Made by a program: the position numbers and the translations under genes. Shown in pieces: positions 48,576 through 58,399 of a stretch of DNA of 64,000 nt. The notes under the pieces were generated by a model. It was given only the letters and a program-made list of their open reading frames with translations, was not told the origin of the DNA and did not search any database. Position 1 is the first letter of the stretch. Every line of letters begins with the position of its first letter. Source of the stretch: Rhodospirillaceae bacterium (lineage in GTDB: Bacteria; Pseudomonadota; Alphaproteobacteria; Rhodospirillales; Rhodospirillaceae); NCBI GenBank assembly GCA_004297485.1, contig SCTM01000314.1, positions 1 to 64,000 on the forward strand. Direction: 5' to 3'.

Positions 48576-51176
48576 ATGGCGACACCGGACGAACGCTACA
48601 ATTTCCGTGACGTGGAACCGCGCTGGCAGGAGACCTGGGCCGCGCGGAATTGCTTCGCTACGGCAACGGATTCCACCAAGCCAAAGTACTACGTGCTCGA
48701 GATGTTTCCCTATCCGTCGGGGCGCATCCACATGGGCCATGTGCGCAACTACACCCTGGGCGACGTGGTCGCGCGCTACAAAAAAGCCAAGGGCTTCGAT
48801 GTTCTCCACCCCATGGGATGGGATGCGTTTGGATTGCCCGCGGAAAACGCCGCCCTGGAGCGCGGTATTCATCCCGGCACATGGACCCGGCAAAATATAA
48901 AAGTCATGCGCGGGCAGTTCGCGCCGCTCGGCTTCTCCCTGGACTGGAGCCGCGAAATCTCCACCTGCGAGCCGGAATACTACCGGCACGAACAGAAGAT
49001 GTTCCTGGACTTCCTCAAGGCAGGTCTCGCCTACCGGAAAGAGTCCTGGGTCAATTGGGACCCGGTGGAGAATACCGTGCTCGCCAACGAGCAGGTAATC
49101 GACGGCCGCGGATGGCGCTCGGGCGAACTGGTCGAGCAACGTCGCCTGAGCCAGTGGTTCCTGAAGATTACTCATTACGCCGAGGATCTATTGCAGGCGC
49201 TGGACGGCCTGGACCGCTGGCCGGAAAAAGTGCGCATCATGCAGCACAACTGGATCGGCCGCTCGGAAGGCGCGCGCGTGTTCTGGCCTCTTGTGAATGG
49301 CGACGGCCGTGACCGGGACGATTTATTAGAGGTTTTCACCACCCGCCCCGATACATTGTTCGGCGCATCTTTTTGCGCAATATCGGCGCAGCATCCCCTA
49401 GCGGCGAAGCTGGCGGAGAACAATCCGACCCTGGCCGGGTTCATCGCCGAGTGCAGCCGCACGGGCACATCCACCGCCGCCATCGAGACCGCCGAGAAAA
49501 AAGGTGTGCCGTCCGGCCTGAGCGCCCGGCACCCGTTCGACCCCAAGCGTACCGTGCCGGTTTATGTGGCCAATTTCGTGCTCATGGACTACGGCACCGG
49601 CGCCATCTTCGGCTGTCCCGGCCATGACGAAAGGGACATGGAGTTCGCCCGCAAATACAAGCTCGCGGTCCATTGCGTCGTGGCGCCGACGAATGCGGAC
49701 CCGGTCGCCTTTGCCGCCGAACTGGAAGCAGGAAACACGGCCTTCACCGACGACGGTGTGGCGGTGAACTCCGACTTCCTCAATGGCCTCAAGGTCGTCG
49801 ACGCCAAACGTGCCGCCATCGCCAAACTGGAATCCCTCGGTCTGGGCAAGGGCACCGTCCAATACCGCTTGCGCGACTGGGGCGTGTCCCGGCAACGGTA
49901 TTGGGGCTGTCCGATTCCCATCATTCACTGCGCGGCCTGCGGCGCGCAGCCGGTACCCGATGCCGACCTGCCCGTGACGTTGCCCGAGGACGTGACCTTC
50001 GACAAACCGGGCAACCCCCTGGATCGGCATCCCACCTGGAAGCATGTGAAATGCCCCAAATGCGGCGGCGGTGCGACGCGAGAGACGGACACGTTCGATA
50101 CGTTTTTCGAATCGTCCTGGTACTTCGCCCGCTTCTGCTCGCCGCACACCACTGATGTCCCGTTCGACAAACAGGCGGTGGCGAAGTGGCTGCCGGTGGA
50201 TCAGTACATCGGCGGGGTGGAGCACGCGGTGCTGCATCTGCTGTACTCGCGATTCTTCACGCGCGCCATGAAGGATTGCGGCTATCTGGACGTGAAGGAG
50301 CCCTTCGCCGGCCTGTTCACCCAGGGCATGGTCTGCCACGAGACCTATCGCGCCGCCGACGGCGCCTGGGTTGAGCCGGGCGACGTGAACGTGAGCGGCG
50401 GCAACGCGACGCGCATCACCGACGGCGCTGCCGTAACGGTCGGCCGTTCCGAGAAAATGTCCAAGTCCAAGAAGAACACTGTGGACCCCCAGGCCATCAT
50501 CGAGACTTACGGCGCCGATGCGGCGCGCCTGTTCATGCTGTCCGATTCACCACCCGAGCGGGATCTGGAATGGACCGACGCGGGCATCGAAGGGGCATGG
50601 CGCTATCTCAACCGTTTGTGGCGCATGGCGACCATCGCCCGTGAGATTCCCGCCGGTGCGGTTCCCGAAATCGAGGCGTTGAAGGCCGACGACGCGGCGG
50701 CGTTGCGCCAGATTCATCGCGCCATCGCCCAGGTCAGCGACGATCTGGAGAAGTTCCGCTTCAATTCGGCGGTAGCCCGCGTGCGCGAACTTTCCAACAC
50801 CGTGCAGGATATGGCGCGGGAAGGAGATGGTGCCCAGGTTTATCGGTATGGCGTCGAGACCGTGGCGCGCTTGATCAATCCGCTCACGCCCCATATCGCC
50901 GAGGAAATGTGGAAGGCCCTGGGCCATGGCGGTGTGTTGGCGGAAACGCCGTGGCCGGAATTCGATTCCCGGCTGCTGGCGGACGACACCATGACCCTTG
51001 CGGTGCAGGTCAACGGCAAATTGCGCGGCACCATCACCGTCGCCAAGGATGCGGCCAAGGACGTCTGTGAATCAGAAGCCCTGGCCATTCCGGCCGTGCA
51101 GAAGCATCTGGACGGCAAACCGCCGCGCAAGGTGATCGTGGTGCCCGGCAAGATCGTCAACATCGTGGCCGGCTGA
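48576..51176 (+). CDS. leuS: Leucyl-tRNA synthetase
   Basis: Class I synthetase that charges tRNA-Leu. 866 residues, full length. The HIGH motif lies in [20 protein letters not shown] near residue 45, the editing (CP1) domain occupies roughly 225-415, and the KMSKS loop is in [15 protein letters not shown] near 625. A zinc-binding-like C-x2-C pair (CPKCGG) is visible near 497, and the C-terminal domain ends [17 protein letters not shown]. lptE follows immediately; the leuS-lptE-holA order is conserved in this class. Confidence 0.98.
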   Translation: MATPDERYNFRDVEPRWQETWAARNCFATATDSTKPKYYVLEMFPYPSGRIHMGHVRNYTLGDVVARYKKAKGFDVLHPMGWDAFGLPAENAALERGIHPGTWTRQNIKVMRGQFAPLGFSLDWSREISTCEPEYYRHEQKMFLDFLKAGLAYRKESWVNWDPVENTVLANEQVIDGRGWRSGELVEQRRLSQWFLKITHYAEDLLQALDGLDRWPEKVRIMQHNWIGRSEGARVFWPLVNGDGRDRDDLLEVFTTRPDTLFGASFCAISAQHPLAAKLAENNPTLAGFIAECSRTGTSTAAIETAEKKGVPSGLSARHPFDPKRTVPVYVANFVLMDYGTGAIFGCPGHDERDMEFARKYKLAVHCVVAPTNADPVAFAAELEAGNTAFTDDGVAVNSDFLNGLKVVDAKRAAIAKLESLGLGKGTVQYRLRDWGVSRQRYWGCPIPIIHCAACGAQPVPDADLPVTLPEDVTFDKPGNPLDRHPTWKHVKCPKCGGGATRETDTFDTFFESSWYFARFCSPHTTDVPFDKQAVAKWLPVDQYIGGVEHAVLHLLYSRFFTRAMKDCGYLDVKEPFAGLFTQGMVCHETYRAADGAWVEPGDVNVSGGNATRITDGAAVTVGRSEKMSKSKKNTVDPQAIIETYGADAARLFMLSDSPPERDLEWTDAGIEGAWRYLNRLWRMATIAREIPAGAVPEIEALKADDAAALRQIHRAIAQVSDDLEKFRFNSAVARVRELSNTVQDMAREGDGAQVYRYGVETVARLINPLTPHIAEEMWKALGHGGVLAETPWPEFDSRLLADDTMTLAVQVNGKLRGTITVAKDAAKDVCESEALAIPAVQKHLDGKPPRKVIVVPGKIVNIVAG

Positions 51177-51258
51177 AATGCCGGAGAGGCAGACATTGGA
51201 CCTCCCGTGGCGCGATGCTAAGCTGACTCTGAAACTCCAGCAGCGTGGCCCTGATTCG

Positions 51259-51813
51259 ATGCCCCAGATGCACAAGCGGTTTTTATCGTCACATGTTCTG
51301 CGCGCCGCTTTGGCGATGGTGGTGGGCGTGGGCCTCGCCGCTTGTGGCTTCACGCCCATGTACGCCACATCCGATTCGCCCCAGGCCGTGGCCGTGACCG
51401 GCACCATGGCGGCGATTCAAATTCATCCCATTGCCGATCACGACGGCATGATGTTGCGGCAGAATTTGCGCGAAGGCCTTCAGCCCGAAGGGCCTGCTGC
51501 GCGCTTCCTTTACGATCTTGACGTGCAGATGCGTTCGACGACCCAGAATATCGGCATTCGGCCCGATGCCACCGCGTCCCGCGCCAATCTGATTTACACC
51601 GCGCACTTTGCCTTGAGTCAGAACGGCAAGCGGGTCATGGCCGACCAGGTACAGACAATTGTCAGCTACGACATCGCCGACGATCAGTATGCGACAGTGG
51701 CGGCGGCGAACGATGCCAGCACGCAAGCCATCAAACAGATCGGCGACGAGATAAAAATTCGGATCGGCCTCTATCTCCAATCCCACAAGAACCAGCTCGC
51801 CGCGAGTCCCTGA
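51259..51813 (+). CDS. lptE: LPS-assembly lipoprotein LptE
   Basis: About 184 residues. The signal and lipobox (VVGVGLAACGFTPMY) place it in the outer membrane, and CGF-x-P-M-Y is typical of alphaproteobacterial LptE. The mature part (IQIHPIADHDGMMLRQNLRE) runs to RIGLYLQSHK. LptE plugs the LptD barrel that inserts LPS. The open frame begins at 51178 directly after leuS; ATG 51259 is preferred because it starts close to the signal peptide, but the start is not fixed by a ribosome binding site. Confidence 0.88.
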   Translation: MPQMHKRFLSSHVLRAALAMVVGVGLAACGFTPMYATSDSPQAVAVTGTMAAIQIHPIADHDGMMLRQNLREGLQPEGPAARFLYDLDVQMRSTTQNIGIRPDATASRANLIYTAHFALSQNGKRVMADQVQTIVSYDIADDQYATVAAANDASTQAIKQIGDEIKIRIGLYLQSHKNQLAASP

Positions 51814-51816
51814 CCA

Positions 51817-52851
51817 ATGAAGGTCGACGCAAGGCGCGCCGAAGGTTTTCTCGCCAAGCCCGATGCGTCCGTGCGCGCCATATTGCTGTATGGCCCCGAC
51901 GTGGGTCTTGTCCGCGAGCGCATGGTCGCACTGACGCGCGCCATTGCCGGCAGCACCGACGATCCGTTTCGCACAGCTGAGTTTCCCGCCGATAGCCTGC
52001 GCAGCGATCCCGCCCGTCTCGGCGACGAGGCCGCGGCCCTGGCCCTGACCGGCGGACGGCGGGTGGTGCGGTTTCGCGATGCCAGCGATACGGTGGCCGG
52101 CGTGTTCGCCGATTGGCTGAAGGCGCCCCTGGGCGATAGCCTCGTCATCGTCACCGCCGGGGAGCTGACGCCGCGCGCGAAATTACGCCAGGTATTCGAG
52201 GACGCCGACCAGGCGGCGGCGGTCGCCTGCTACACCGATGAGGCCGATGTGCTGGCGCGGCTGGTACGGGAGACGTTGAAAGGCGCCGGACTCACCGTCA
52301 CCAGTGAGGCTCTGGATTGGCTGACCGATCACCTGGGCGGCGACCGGGAGCTGAGCCGCCGCGAGCTGGAAAAACTCGTCACCTACATGGGCACCGGTAA
52401 TTCAACGGTCACGGCCGAGGATGTGCTGGCGTGCATCGGCGATACAGCGGCCTTTGATGTGGACGATCTCATCTTCGCCATGGCCGACGGTGATCAAGCG
52501 GCGGTGCAGCGGACCTTCCTGCGCCTGACCGCCGAAGGGACATCGCCCATCGCCGTCATCACCGCCGCCGCGCGCCATCTGGTGCGCCTGCACGAGACAC
52601 GCGGACGCCTCGCCGATGGCCGCAACTTGGAGCAGGCGGTAGCGGGATTGCGTCCACCGGTGTTTTTCAAATTCAAAACCCGCTTCCAGGCTCAAGCGAA
52701 TAAATGGAATGAAGCGCTGCTGGCGCGGGGTCTGGAATTGCTCACGGACGCGGAAGTGGCGGCCAAGTCCACGGACATGCCGGTGGAAGCCGTGGCCGAG
52801 CGGGCGCTGATCCAGGTGGCACAGGCGGCACGCAGCGCCACGCGCCGTTAA
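51817..52851 (+). CDS. holA: DNA polymerase III subunit delta
   Basis: Clamp-loader subunit that opens the sliding clamp. 344 residues. AILLYGPDVGLVRERMVAL opens the AAA-like domain, followed by SLVIVTAGELTPRAKLRQVF, WLTDHLGGDRELSRRELEKL and IGDTAAFDVDDLIFAMADGD. It begins three bases after lptE and converges with the P-type ATPase gene with five bases between. In relatives the next gene is usually parB; here two extra genes intervene. Confidence 0.95.
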   Translation: MKVDARRAEGFLAKPDASVRAILLYGPDVGLVRERMVALTRAIAGSTDDPFRTAEFPADSLRSDPARLGDEAAALALTGGRRVVRFRDASDTVAGVFADWLKAPLGDSLVIVTAGELTPRAKLRQVFEDADQAAAVACYTDEADVLARLVRETLKGAGLTVTSEALDWLTDHLGGDRELSRRELEKLVTYMGTGNSTVTAEDVLACIGDTAAFDVDDLIFAMADGDQAAVQRTFLRLTAEGTSPIAVITAAARHLVRLHETRGRLADGRNLEQAVAGLRPPVFFKFKTRFQAQANKWNEALLARGLELLTDAEVAAKSTDMPVEAVAERALIQVAQAARSATRR

Positions 52852-52856
52852 CAATA

Positions 52857-55229
52857 TCAAGTGGAAAAATCCGCCCACCTGAGCCGCAAGGCATTGCTCA
52901 CCACGCTCACGGAACTGAGCGCCATGGCGGCGGCGGCAACGATGGGACTGAGGGTCCAGCCGAACAGGGGATAGAACACACCCGCCGCCACGGGAACGCC
53001 GAGGGCGTTATAGATAAAGGCGAGAAATAAATTCTGGCGGATATTCCGCATGGTCGCGCGGCTGAGCCTGCGGGCGCGGACGATCCCGGACAGATCGCCT
53101 TTGACCAATGTGACACCGGCACTTTCCATGGCGGCATCGGTGCCCGTGCCCATGGCGATCCCCACATCCGCTTCCGCCAAAGCCGGCGCGTCGTTGACGC
53201 CGTCGCCCGCCATGGCCACCACATGCCCGCCCGACTTGAGGGCGCGGACGATGCGATACTTGTCCTCGGGCAGAACCTCGGCATGCACTTCATTGATGCC
53301 GAGACGGTGCGCGACGGCTTCAGCGGTGGTGCGGTTATCGCCCGTGAGCATGACGATGCGGATGCCATCGCCTTTCAAGCTGGAAAGAGCAGACGCGGCG
53401 GTGGGCTTCACCGGATCCGCCACGGCGATAAGACCGGCGAGCGTGCCGCCGACGGCGGCGAACAACACCGTGGCGCCGTCGCGGCGTAACTCGTCGGCCT
53501 GCGCGTTCACAGCGGCGGTATCGAGTTTTTCATCAGCCAGAAGCGCGCGATTACCGAGTACGACGCGCACGCCGTCCACCTGGGCGATGACGCCTTTGCC
53601 GGTGATGGATTGGAACGCGGCGGCGTCGGTGAGTGGAAGATTTCGCTCCCGTGCCGCCATGACGATGGCGTGCGCCAGGGGATGGGCGCTGGAGCGTTCA
53701 AGGCTGCTGGCAAGCGACAGAATGCGCGCTTCGTCGAAACCGGATAGCGCGACGACCGCGACGACGCGGGGCTTGCCTTCCGTCAGGGTGCCGGTCTTGT
53801 CGATAACAAGGGTGTCGACTTTCTCCATGCGTTCGAGGGCTTCAGCGGATTTGATAAGCACGCCCGCGTGCGCGCCGCGACCGACGCCGACCATAATGGA
53901 CATGGGTGTGGCGAGCCCAAGAGCGCAAGGGCAGGCGATGATCAAAACGGAAATGGCGGCGATGAGCGCGTAACTCAAGGCCGGTTGCGGCCCGAAAATC
54001 ATCCAAGCCGCGAACGCCAAGGCGGCCACGAGAATCACCGCCGGCACGAAGTATCCCGCCACGGAATCAGCGAGACGCTGGATCGGCGCCCGCGACCGCT
54101 GCGCTTCGCCCACCATTGCGACAATCCGCGCGAGCACCGTGTCGGCGCCGACTTTGGTGGCGCGCATGACCAGAGCGCCGGTTTGATTCAATGTGCCGCC
54201 GATGAGTTTATCGCCGGTGTGTTTCTCCACGGGCAGGGATTCGCCCGTGACCATGGATTCGTCCACCGTGCTCTGGCCGTCGATCACTTCACCGTCCACG
54301 GGAACGCCGTCGCCGGGACGAACACGCAAGCGGTCGCTCACTTGAACGAGGCTCACGCTGACCTGTTCGTCGTTGCCGCCGGGCGTCAGGCGGAACGCGA
54401 CCTTGGGCGCGAGATTCAAAAGCGCGCGGATGGCATCGCCGGTGCTTTCTCGCGCGCGTAGTTCGAGCACCTGGCCCAGCAGCACCAACACGGTGATGAT
54501 GGCGGCGGACTCGTAATAGACCGCGACCCGGCCGTGGTGATCGCGAAGCGCCGCCGGAAAAAGATCCGGCGCGATGGTGCCCACCAGGCTGAACACGTAA
54601 GCGACGGTCACACCCAAAGCGATGAGCGAGAACATGTTCAGGCTGCGGCGTTGGAATGAGACGAAGCCGCGCGCCAGCAGCGGCCACCCGGCCCACAGCA
54701 CCACGGGCGTGGCGAACGCCAGTTGCACCCAGACGAAAATCATCGGCGGCAGCGTAGGGAAAAGGTTCGTGCCGGTAAGGTGTCCGCCCATTTCCAGAAT
54801 CAGAAGTGGGACGGACATAAGTGCTCCCATCCAGAATCGCAGGGTCATGTCGTTGAGTTCGAGGTTCGGCGCGCGCTCTGCCGTGACGGTGACCGGTTCC
54901 AGGGCCATGCCGCAGATGGGACAGCTGCCCGGCCCCGGTTGGCGAATCTGCGGATGCATGGGGCAGGTGTAGATCGCGGTCGCGTTACTCAAAGCCGGGG
55001 GCGGTGACGAACTTGGTCCGGTCAGATCCTTGGCCAGGTATTTTGCCGGATCGGCGACGAACTTCTTCTCGCACCCCGCCCCGCAGAAAAAATAATCGTG
55101 CTCGGCGTGGCGCGCCCGAAAACGGGCCTTGGCCGGGTCAACGGTCATGCCGCACACCGGGTCGCGGACTAAATCGGGTCCGGGGCCGTGTTCGTGCGGA
55201 TGATGGGAATGAGCGTGTCCGTGTTCCAT
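52857..55229 (-). CDS. Copper/silver-translocating P1B-type ATPase
   Basis: 790 residues. The His-rich N-terminus ([13 protein letters not shown]) is followed by a YHS domain ([20 protein letters not shown], then [11 protein letters not shown]) and a heavy-metal-binding motif (YTCPMHPQI...CPICGM). Eight membrane helices, the CPC motif in [12 protein letters not shown], the phosphorylation site DKTGTLTEG, the HP pair in [11 protein letters not shown] and [10 protein letters not shown] give a complete P1B ATPase of CopA type. It should export Cu(I) or Ag(I). AGGA lies five bases before the start. No CueR/CopZ-type regulator is adjacent; palindromes upstream may be operators. Confidence 0.93.
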   Translation of the reverse strand: MEHGHAHSHHPHEHGPGPDLVRDPVCGMTVDPAKARFRARHAEHDYFFCGAGCEKKFVADPAKYLAKDLTGPSSSPPPALSNATAIYTCPMHPQIRQPGPGSCPICGMALEPVTVTAERAPNLELNDMTLRFWMGALMSVPLLILEMGGHLTGTNLFPTLPPMIFVWVQLAFATPVVLWAGWPLLARGFVSFQRRSLNMFSLIALGVTVAYVFSLVGTIAPDLFPAALRDHHGRVAVYYESAAIITVLVLLGQVLELRARESTGDAIRALLNLAPKVAFRLTPGGNDEQVSVSLVQVSDRLRVRPGDGVPVDGEVIDGQSTVDESMVTGESLPVEKHTGDKLIGGTLNQTGALVMRATKVGADTVLARIVAMVGEAQRSRAPIQRLADSVAGYFVPAVILVAALAFAAWMIFGPQPALSYALIAAISVLIIACPCALGLATPMSIMVGVGRGAHAGVLIKSAEALERMEKVDTLVIDKTGTLTEGKPRVVAVVALSGFDEARILSLASSLERSSAHPLAHAIVMAARERNLPLTDAAAFQSITGKGVIAQVDGVRVVLGNRALLADEKLDTAAVNAQADELRRDGATVLFAAVGGTLAGLIAVADPVKPTAASALSSLKGDGIRIVMLTGDNRTTAEAVAHRLGINEVHAEVLPEDKYRIVRALKSGGHVVAMAGDGVNDAPALAEADVGIAMGTGTDAAMESAGVTLVKGDLSGIVRARRLSRATMRNIRQNLFLAFIYNALGVPVAAGVFYPLFGWTLSPIVAAAAMALSSVSVVSNALRLRWADFST

Positions 55230-55343
55230 GTCAGTCCTAACGCACGAAAATAGAAGGCGTGATTCGCGCGCGCGATTTTCCTCACGGGCAGACTATGGCG
55301 TCCCGCCGTGGTCAGGTCATTGGGTTAGATCAAACCTATATTA

Positions 55344-55363
55344 ATGTAGATACATATCTACAT
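55344..55363. promoter_or_regulatory. 20-bp operator-like palindrome
   Basis: ATGTAGATA, CA, TATCTACAT: nine perfect pairs with a two-base centre. A second, shorter ATGTATATACAT palindrome starts 44 bases further on (55407-55418). Both begin ATGT and end ACAT, as in some PadR/MarR-type operators. The regulator is not in the neighbourhood. Confidence 0.6.
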
Positions 55364-55482
55364 GAGGCTTGGGCATAGCATTAGCCGCAAACGACCATTT
55401 ACAGAGATGTATATACATTGATATGGAGAACAAGGCCCCCATTATTCCGGGTCGGCTGATTCCGGCTCTCACGGGTGTGCGA

Positions 55483-55511
55483 GCGTCCGTTAGATATAAT
55501 CGAACGGACGC
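55483..55511 (+). promoter_or_regulatory. Dyad-covered -10 element of the alcohol dehydrogenase gene
   Basis: GCGTCCGTT (55483-55491) and AACGGACGC (55503-55511) flank an 11-base centre with TATAAT at 55495-55500. No good -35 lies 17 bp upstream, which fits an activator- or repressor-controlled promoter. Initiation near 55507 would give a short leader with GAGG (55525-55528) before GTG 55534. Confidence 0.5.
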
Positions 55512-55533
55512 CGGAAAACTCCATGAGGTGATC

Positions 55534-56559
55534 GTGTTAGCCACCCGCCTGTACGGCCGCGAAGATGTGCGTTTGGAGGACGTGCCCGACGTCGTTCCGG
55601 ACGCTGGAGAAATACGGCTCAAGGTCGCCCATAACGGCCTCTGTGGCAGCGACCTCCACATGTACTTCCATTCCGGAGCGAACCAGCGGCAACCGTTCGT
55701 CCTGGGACATGAAATTTCCGGCGTGATCGATTCCTTGGGCGCGGGCGTCACCGGCGTTAAACCGGGGACACCGGTAGCGGTGCGGCCATTTTTGACGTGC
55801 ACACATTGCGACAGCTGCGACCGAGGTTTGGATCATCTTTGTGCGACACCGGAGATCCTCGGCTGTGGTGCGGCTCAGGGCGGAGGCCTCGCGGAATACT
55901 GCATCGCGCGCGCGGACATGGTGTTCCCGCTTCCTCAACAGGTGAGCTTGGAGCACGGCGCGTTGGTCGAGCCCATGGCGGTGGCTTACCACGGCATCAC
56001 GCGCGGCGACGTTGAACGGGGCATGTCCGTCGTCGTTTTCGGCGCGGGGCCGATTGGCGTCGGCGTCCTATTGGGATTGCGCGCTTTGGGGATCACCGAC
56101 GTGCTCGTGATTGAACCGTCGGCGGCCCGGCGCGCCGCGATCGCCGCCCTCGGCGCAACGGGCGTGCTCGATCCGGCGTCGGGCGATGTGGTCGCCGCCG
56201 TACAGGCACACACCATGGGACGCGGAGCCGACGTGGTATTTGAGTGCGCTGGCGCGATTGCCAGCTTTGCTCAGGCGCTGGCGGTCGCGCGGGTTCGCGG
56301 CAAGGTCGTCATCCTTGCGGTCTACGAAAGCCAGATCGAATGGAACCCTTACACAATCGGCCGGAAAGAAATCGAACTGCGCGCGGCGCGAGCGTACCAG
56401 CCGGGAGTATACGAAGCCGTTATCAAGTTGATGGCGGATGGCCATTACCCGACGGCGGGATGGGTCGAACACATTCCGTGGACGGCACTTGTTGAGCAAG
56501 GCTTCAAACCGCTGCGCCGTGGCGAACGGATGAAAGTGCTGGTCGACTTAGAGCGGTAA
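55534..56559 (+). CDS. Zinc-dependent medium-chain alcohol dehydrogenase
   Basis: 341 residues from GTG 55534. Catalytic zinc Cys in HNGLCGSDLHMY, GHEISG, structural-zinc cysteines in CTHCDSCDRGLDHLC and the NAD-binding VVFGAGPIGVGVLLGLRALG identify an MDR alcohol/polyol dehydrogenase, close in style to butanediol or L-threonine/sorbitol dehydrogenases. Substrate unknown. GTG 55534 (GAGG five bases upstream) gives the normal family length; the frame is open to 55369 but that part holds promoter dyads. It converges with parB and, with the copper ATPase, interrupts the usual holA-parB junction. Confidence 0.9.
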   Translation: MLATRLYGREDVRLEDVPDVVPDAGEIRLKVAHNGLCGSDLHMYFHSGANQRQPFVLGHEISGVIDSLGAGVTGVKPGTPVAVRPFLTCTHCDSCDRGLDHLCATPEILGCGAAQGGGLAEYCIARADMVFPLPQQVSLEHGALVEPMAVAYHGITRGDVERGMSVVVFGAGPIGVGVLLGLRALGITDVLVIEPSAARRAAIAALGATGVLDPASGDVVAAVQAHTMGRGADVVFECAGAIASFAQALAVARVRGKVVILAVYESQIEWNPYTIGRKEIELRAARAYQPGVYEAVIKLMADGHYPTAGWVEHIPWTALVEQGFKPLRRGERMKVLVDLER

Positions 56560-56573
56560 CAACGCGGCTCCAC

Positions 56574-57575
56574 TCATTCCGGATCGGATGAATCCATATG
56601 GTCGAGCGGAAACGGCTGGAAGTCGCGCTGAAGAAGTTCTTCCAGATCCACTGTATGGGGATCGCGGCCTTCCTTGGCTTTTGTGATCTTGCCCGCGCTG
56701 GACAGCCGCCGCGCGATGTCATCGAGCTGTTCCAGGTTGGCGTAGCCGACGGTGACCGTTCCGCCGGTGCCGTCGAACTTGATGTTCACGTTATAGCCGG
56801 TGGCCTGCTCCAGGCTTTTCTCCAGGGCGGCGGTGTCGGCGTCTTTGTCCGACACCAGGCTGCGGCGCTTGTGCCCGAAGTGTTTGGCCAGCCGTTCGGT
56901 CTGGCGCGCACTTAAGCCGCGCTTGGCCACCACCAGCGCAATGGCCTCGGCGTCGCGGCGGCCGATGAGAGGACGGGCCTGGCCGGCGTTGAGCTTGCCC
57001 TGATCCAGAAGTTCGAGCACCCCTTCGGGCAAAGTGAGCAGGCGAAGGGTGTTGGCCACATGGGAGCGGCTTTTGCCGACGATCTCGCCCAGGCGTTCCT
57101 GGGTATGGCCGAATTCCTTCAGCAGCCGGTCATAGCCCCGAGCTTCGTCCACCGGCGAAAGATCCTGGCGCTGGAGGTTTTCGATGAGGGCGACTTCCAG
57201 CACCTCGGCGTCGTCCATGCTGCGCAGCACGGCGGGAACTTCGTGAAGCTGGGCGCGTTGCGCCGCCCGCCACCGCCGTTCCCCGGCGATGATCTCATAG
57301 CGGCCGGGCCGGGCCGGATCGGGCCGGATCAACAGCGGCTGAAGCACGCCCTTTTCGGCGATGGACTTGGCCAGCTCGTCCAGGGCGGTGTCGTCGAAAT
57401 GGTGCCGGGGCTGGAGCGGCGAGGGTGCCAGCAAATCCACCGCATAGGCGGCCACGCCCTTACCGCGCTCGCCAGCGACGTTCGCCACATCCGCGGCCGC
57501 GCTTTCCTCCTGCTCGCCGAACAGGGCGCTGAGGCCGCGCCCGAGATGCCGGTGCTTCGATGCGGTCGCGTTCAT
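56574..57575 (-). CDS. parB: Chromosome partitioning protein ParB
   Basis: 333 residues. N-terminal CTPase/parS-spreading domain: PLQPRHHF, LLIRPDPARPGRYEIIAGER and GERRWRA (98-104), then ENLQRQDLSPVDEA. A central HTH (LGEIVGKSRSHVANTLRLLT) recognises parS, and the last 60 residues form the dimer domain. The N-terminal HLGRGLSALFG is typical of alphaproteobacterial ParB. It overlaps parA by four bases (coupled). The parS targets lie nearby in rsmG. Confidence 0.97.
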   Translation of the reverse strand: MNATASKHRHLGRGLSALFGEQEESAAADVANVAGERGKGVAAYAVDLLAPSPLQPRHHFDDTALDELAKSIAEKGVLQPLLIRPDPARPGRYEIIAGERRWRAAQRAQLHEVPAVLRSMDDAEVLEVALIENLQRQDLSPVDEARGYDRLLKEFGHTQERLGEIVGKSRSHVANTLRLLTLPEGVLELLDQGKLNAGQARPLIGRRDAEAIALVVAKRGLSARQTERLAKHFGHKRRSLVSDKDADTAALEKSLEQATGYNVNIKFDGTGGTVTVGYANLEQLDDIARRLSSAGKITKAKEGRDPHTVDLEELLQRDFQPFPLDHMDSSDPE

Positions 57576-58399
57576 GCCGCAACTCCTTGTTCGCGCTTAA
57601 GAACTTCGCCCGCGAGGTCGAGGTAGGCGCGGGCACCCTTGGACTGGAAATCATACAGAAGCACGGGCTTGCCATAGGACGGCGCCTCGGAAATCCGCAC
57701 ATTGCGGGGGATGGTGGTCTTATAGACCTTGGCGCCGTAATAGCCGCGCACGTCGCTTTCCACCGCTTCCGACAGCTTGTTGCGGCCATCCACCATGGTC
57801 AGGACGATGCCCTGAAGTTCCAGGGTCGGGTTGAAGGACTTACGCACCCGTTCGATGGTTTTGGCCAGATGGCTGATGCCTTCCAGGGCCAGAAACTCGG
57901 CCTGAAGGGGAACCATGACCGCGTGCGCCGCCACCAGGGCATTGAGGGTCAGAAGACCCAGGGACGGAGGGCAGTCGATGAGGATGTAATCGAAGGCATC
58001 GCCATGTGCGGCGATGGCGTCCCGCAACCGGGCTTGGCGGTTTTCGAGATCGATGAGTTCGATCTCCGCCGCCGCCAGATCGACCCCCGACGGCACCACG
58101 CTCAGACCGGGGACCGCGCTCGCGACAATAGCCGCCGACAGGGGCGCTTCGCCGGTCAGAACTTGATAGGTGCTGATGGTCCGGTTTCTGTGGTCGATGC
58201 CCAGGCTGGTAGAGGCGTTGCCCTGGGGGTCCAGGTCAATGACCAGGACTTTCTTATGAACGGCGGCGATGGCCGTGGCCAGGTTGACCGCCGTGGTGGT
58301 CTTGCCCACGCCGCCTTTCTGGTTAGAGATGGCCAGGATGCGCTGGCGGTGCGGGCCGGCTTCGTCAGCTTGGGACGGCAGAATGAGGGATTCCGTCAC
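57572..58399 (-). CDS. parA: Chromosome partitioning ATPase ParA
   Basis: 275 residues. The deviant Walker A motif NQKGGVGKTTTAVNLATA lies near residue 26, followed by VLVIDLDPQGNASTSLG, the Walker B DYILIDCPPSLGLLTLNALV and TTIPRNVRISEAPSYGKPVL. It forms nucleoid-bound dimers that pull ParB-parS complexes. It overlaps the end of rsmG by 35 bases and the start of parB by four, so the three genes are tightly coupled. Confidence 0.97.
   Translation of the reverse strand: MTESLILPSQADEAGPHRQRILAISNQKGGVGKTTTAVNLATAIAAVHKKVLVIDLDPQGNASTSLGIDHRNRTISTYQVLTGEAPLSAAIVASAVPGLSVVPSGVDLAAAEIELIDLENRQARLRDAIAAHGDAFDYILIDCPPSLGLLTLNALVAAHAVMVPLQAEFLALEGISHLAKTIERVRKSFNPTLELQGIVLTMVDGRNKLSEAVESDVRGYYGAKVYKTTIPRNVRISEAPSYGKPVLLYDFQSKGARAYLDLAGEVLKREQGVAA

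Larger units (their letters stand above)
55230..55533. promoter_or_regulatory. Divergent control region between copA-type and alcohol dehydrogenase genes
   Basis: 304 bases with several dyads: TCGCGCGCGCGA (55264-55275), ATGTAGATA-CA-TATCTACAT (55344-55363), ATGTATATACAT (55407-55418) and GCGTCCGTT/AACGGACGC (55483-55511). The last encloses a perfect TATAAT. The frame upstream of the dehydrogenase stays open here, but this density of palindromes argues for control sequence rather than coding sequence. Confidence 0.6.

Noticed and set aside
55369-55533. N-terminal extension of the alcohol dehydrogenase
   Set aside because: It would encode residues unlike the family and would cover a TATAAT and several perfect palindromes; GTG 55534 has a proper ribosome binding site.
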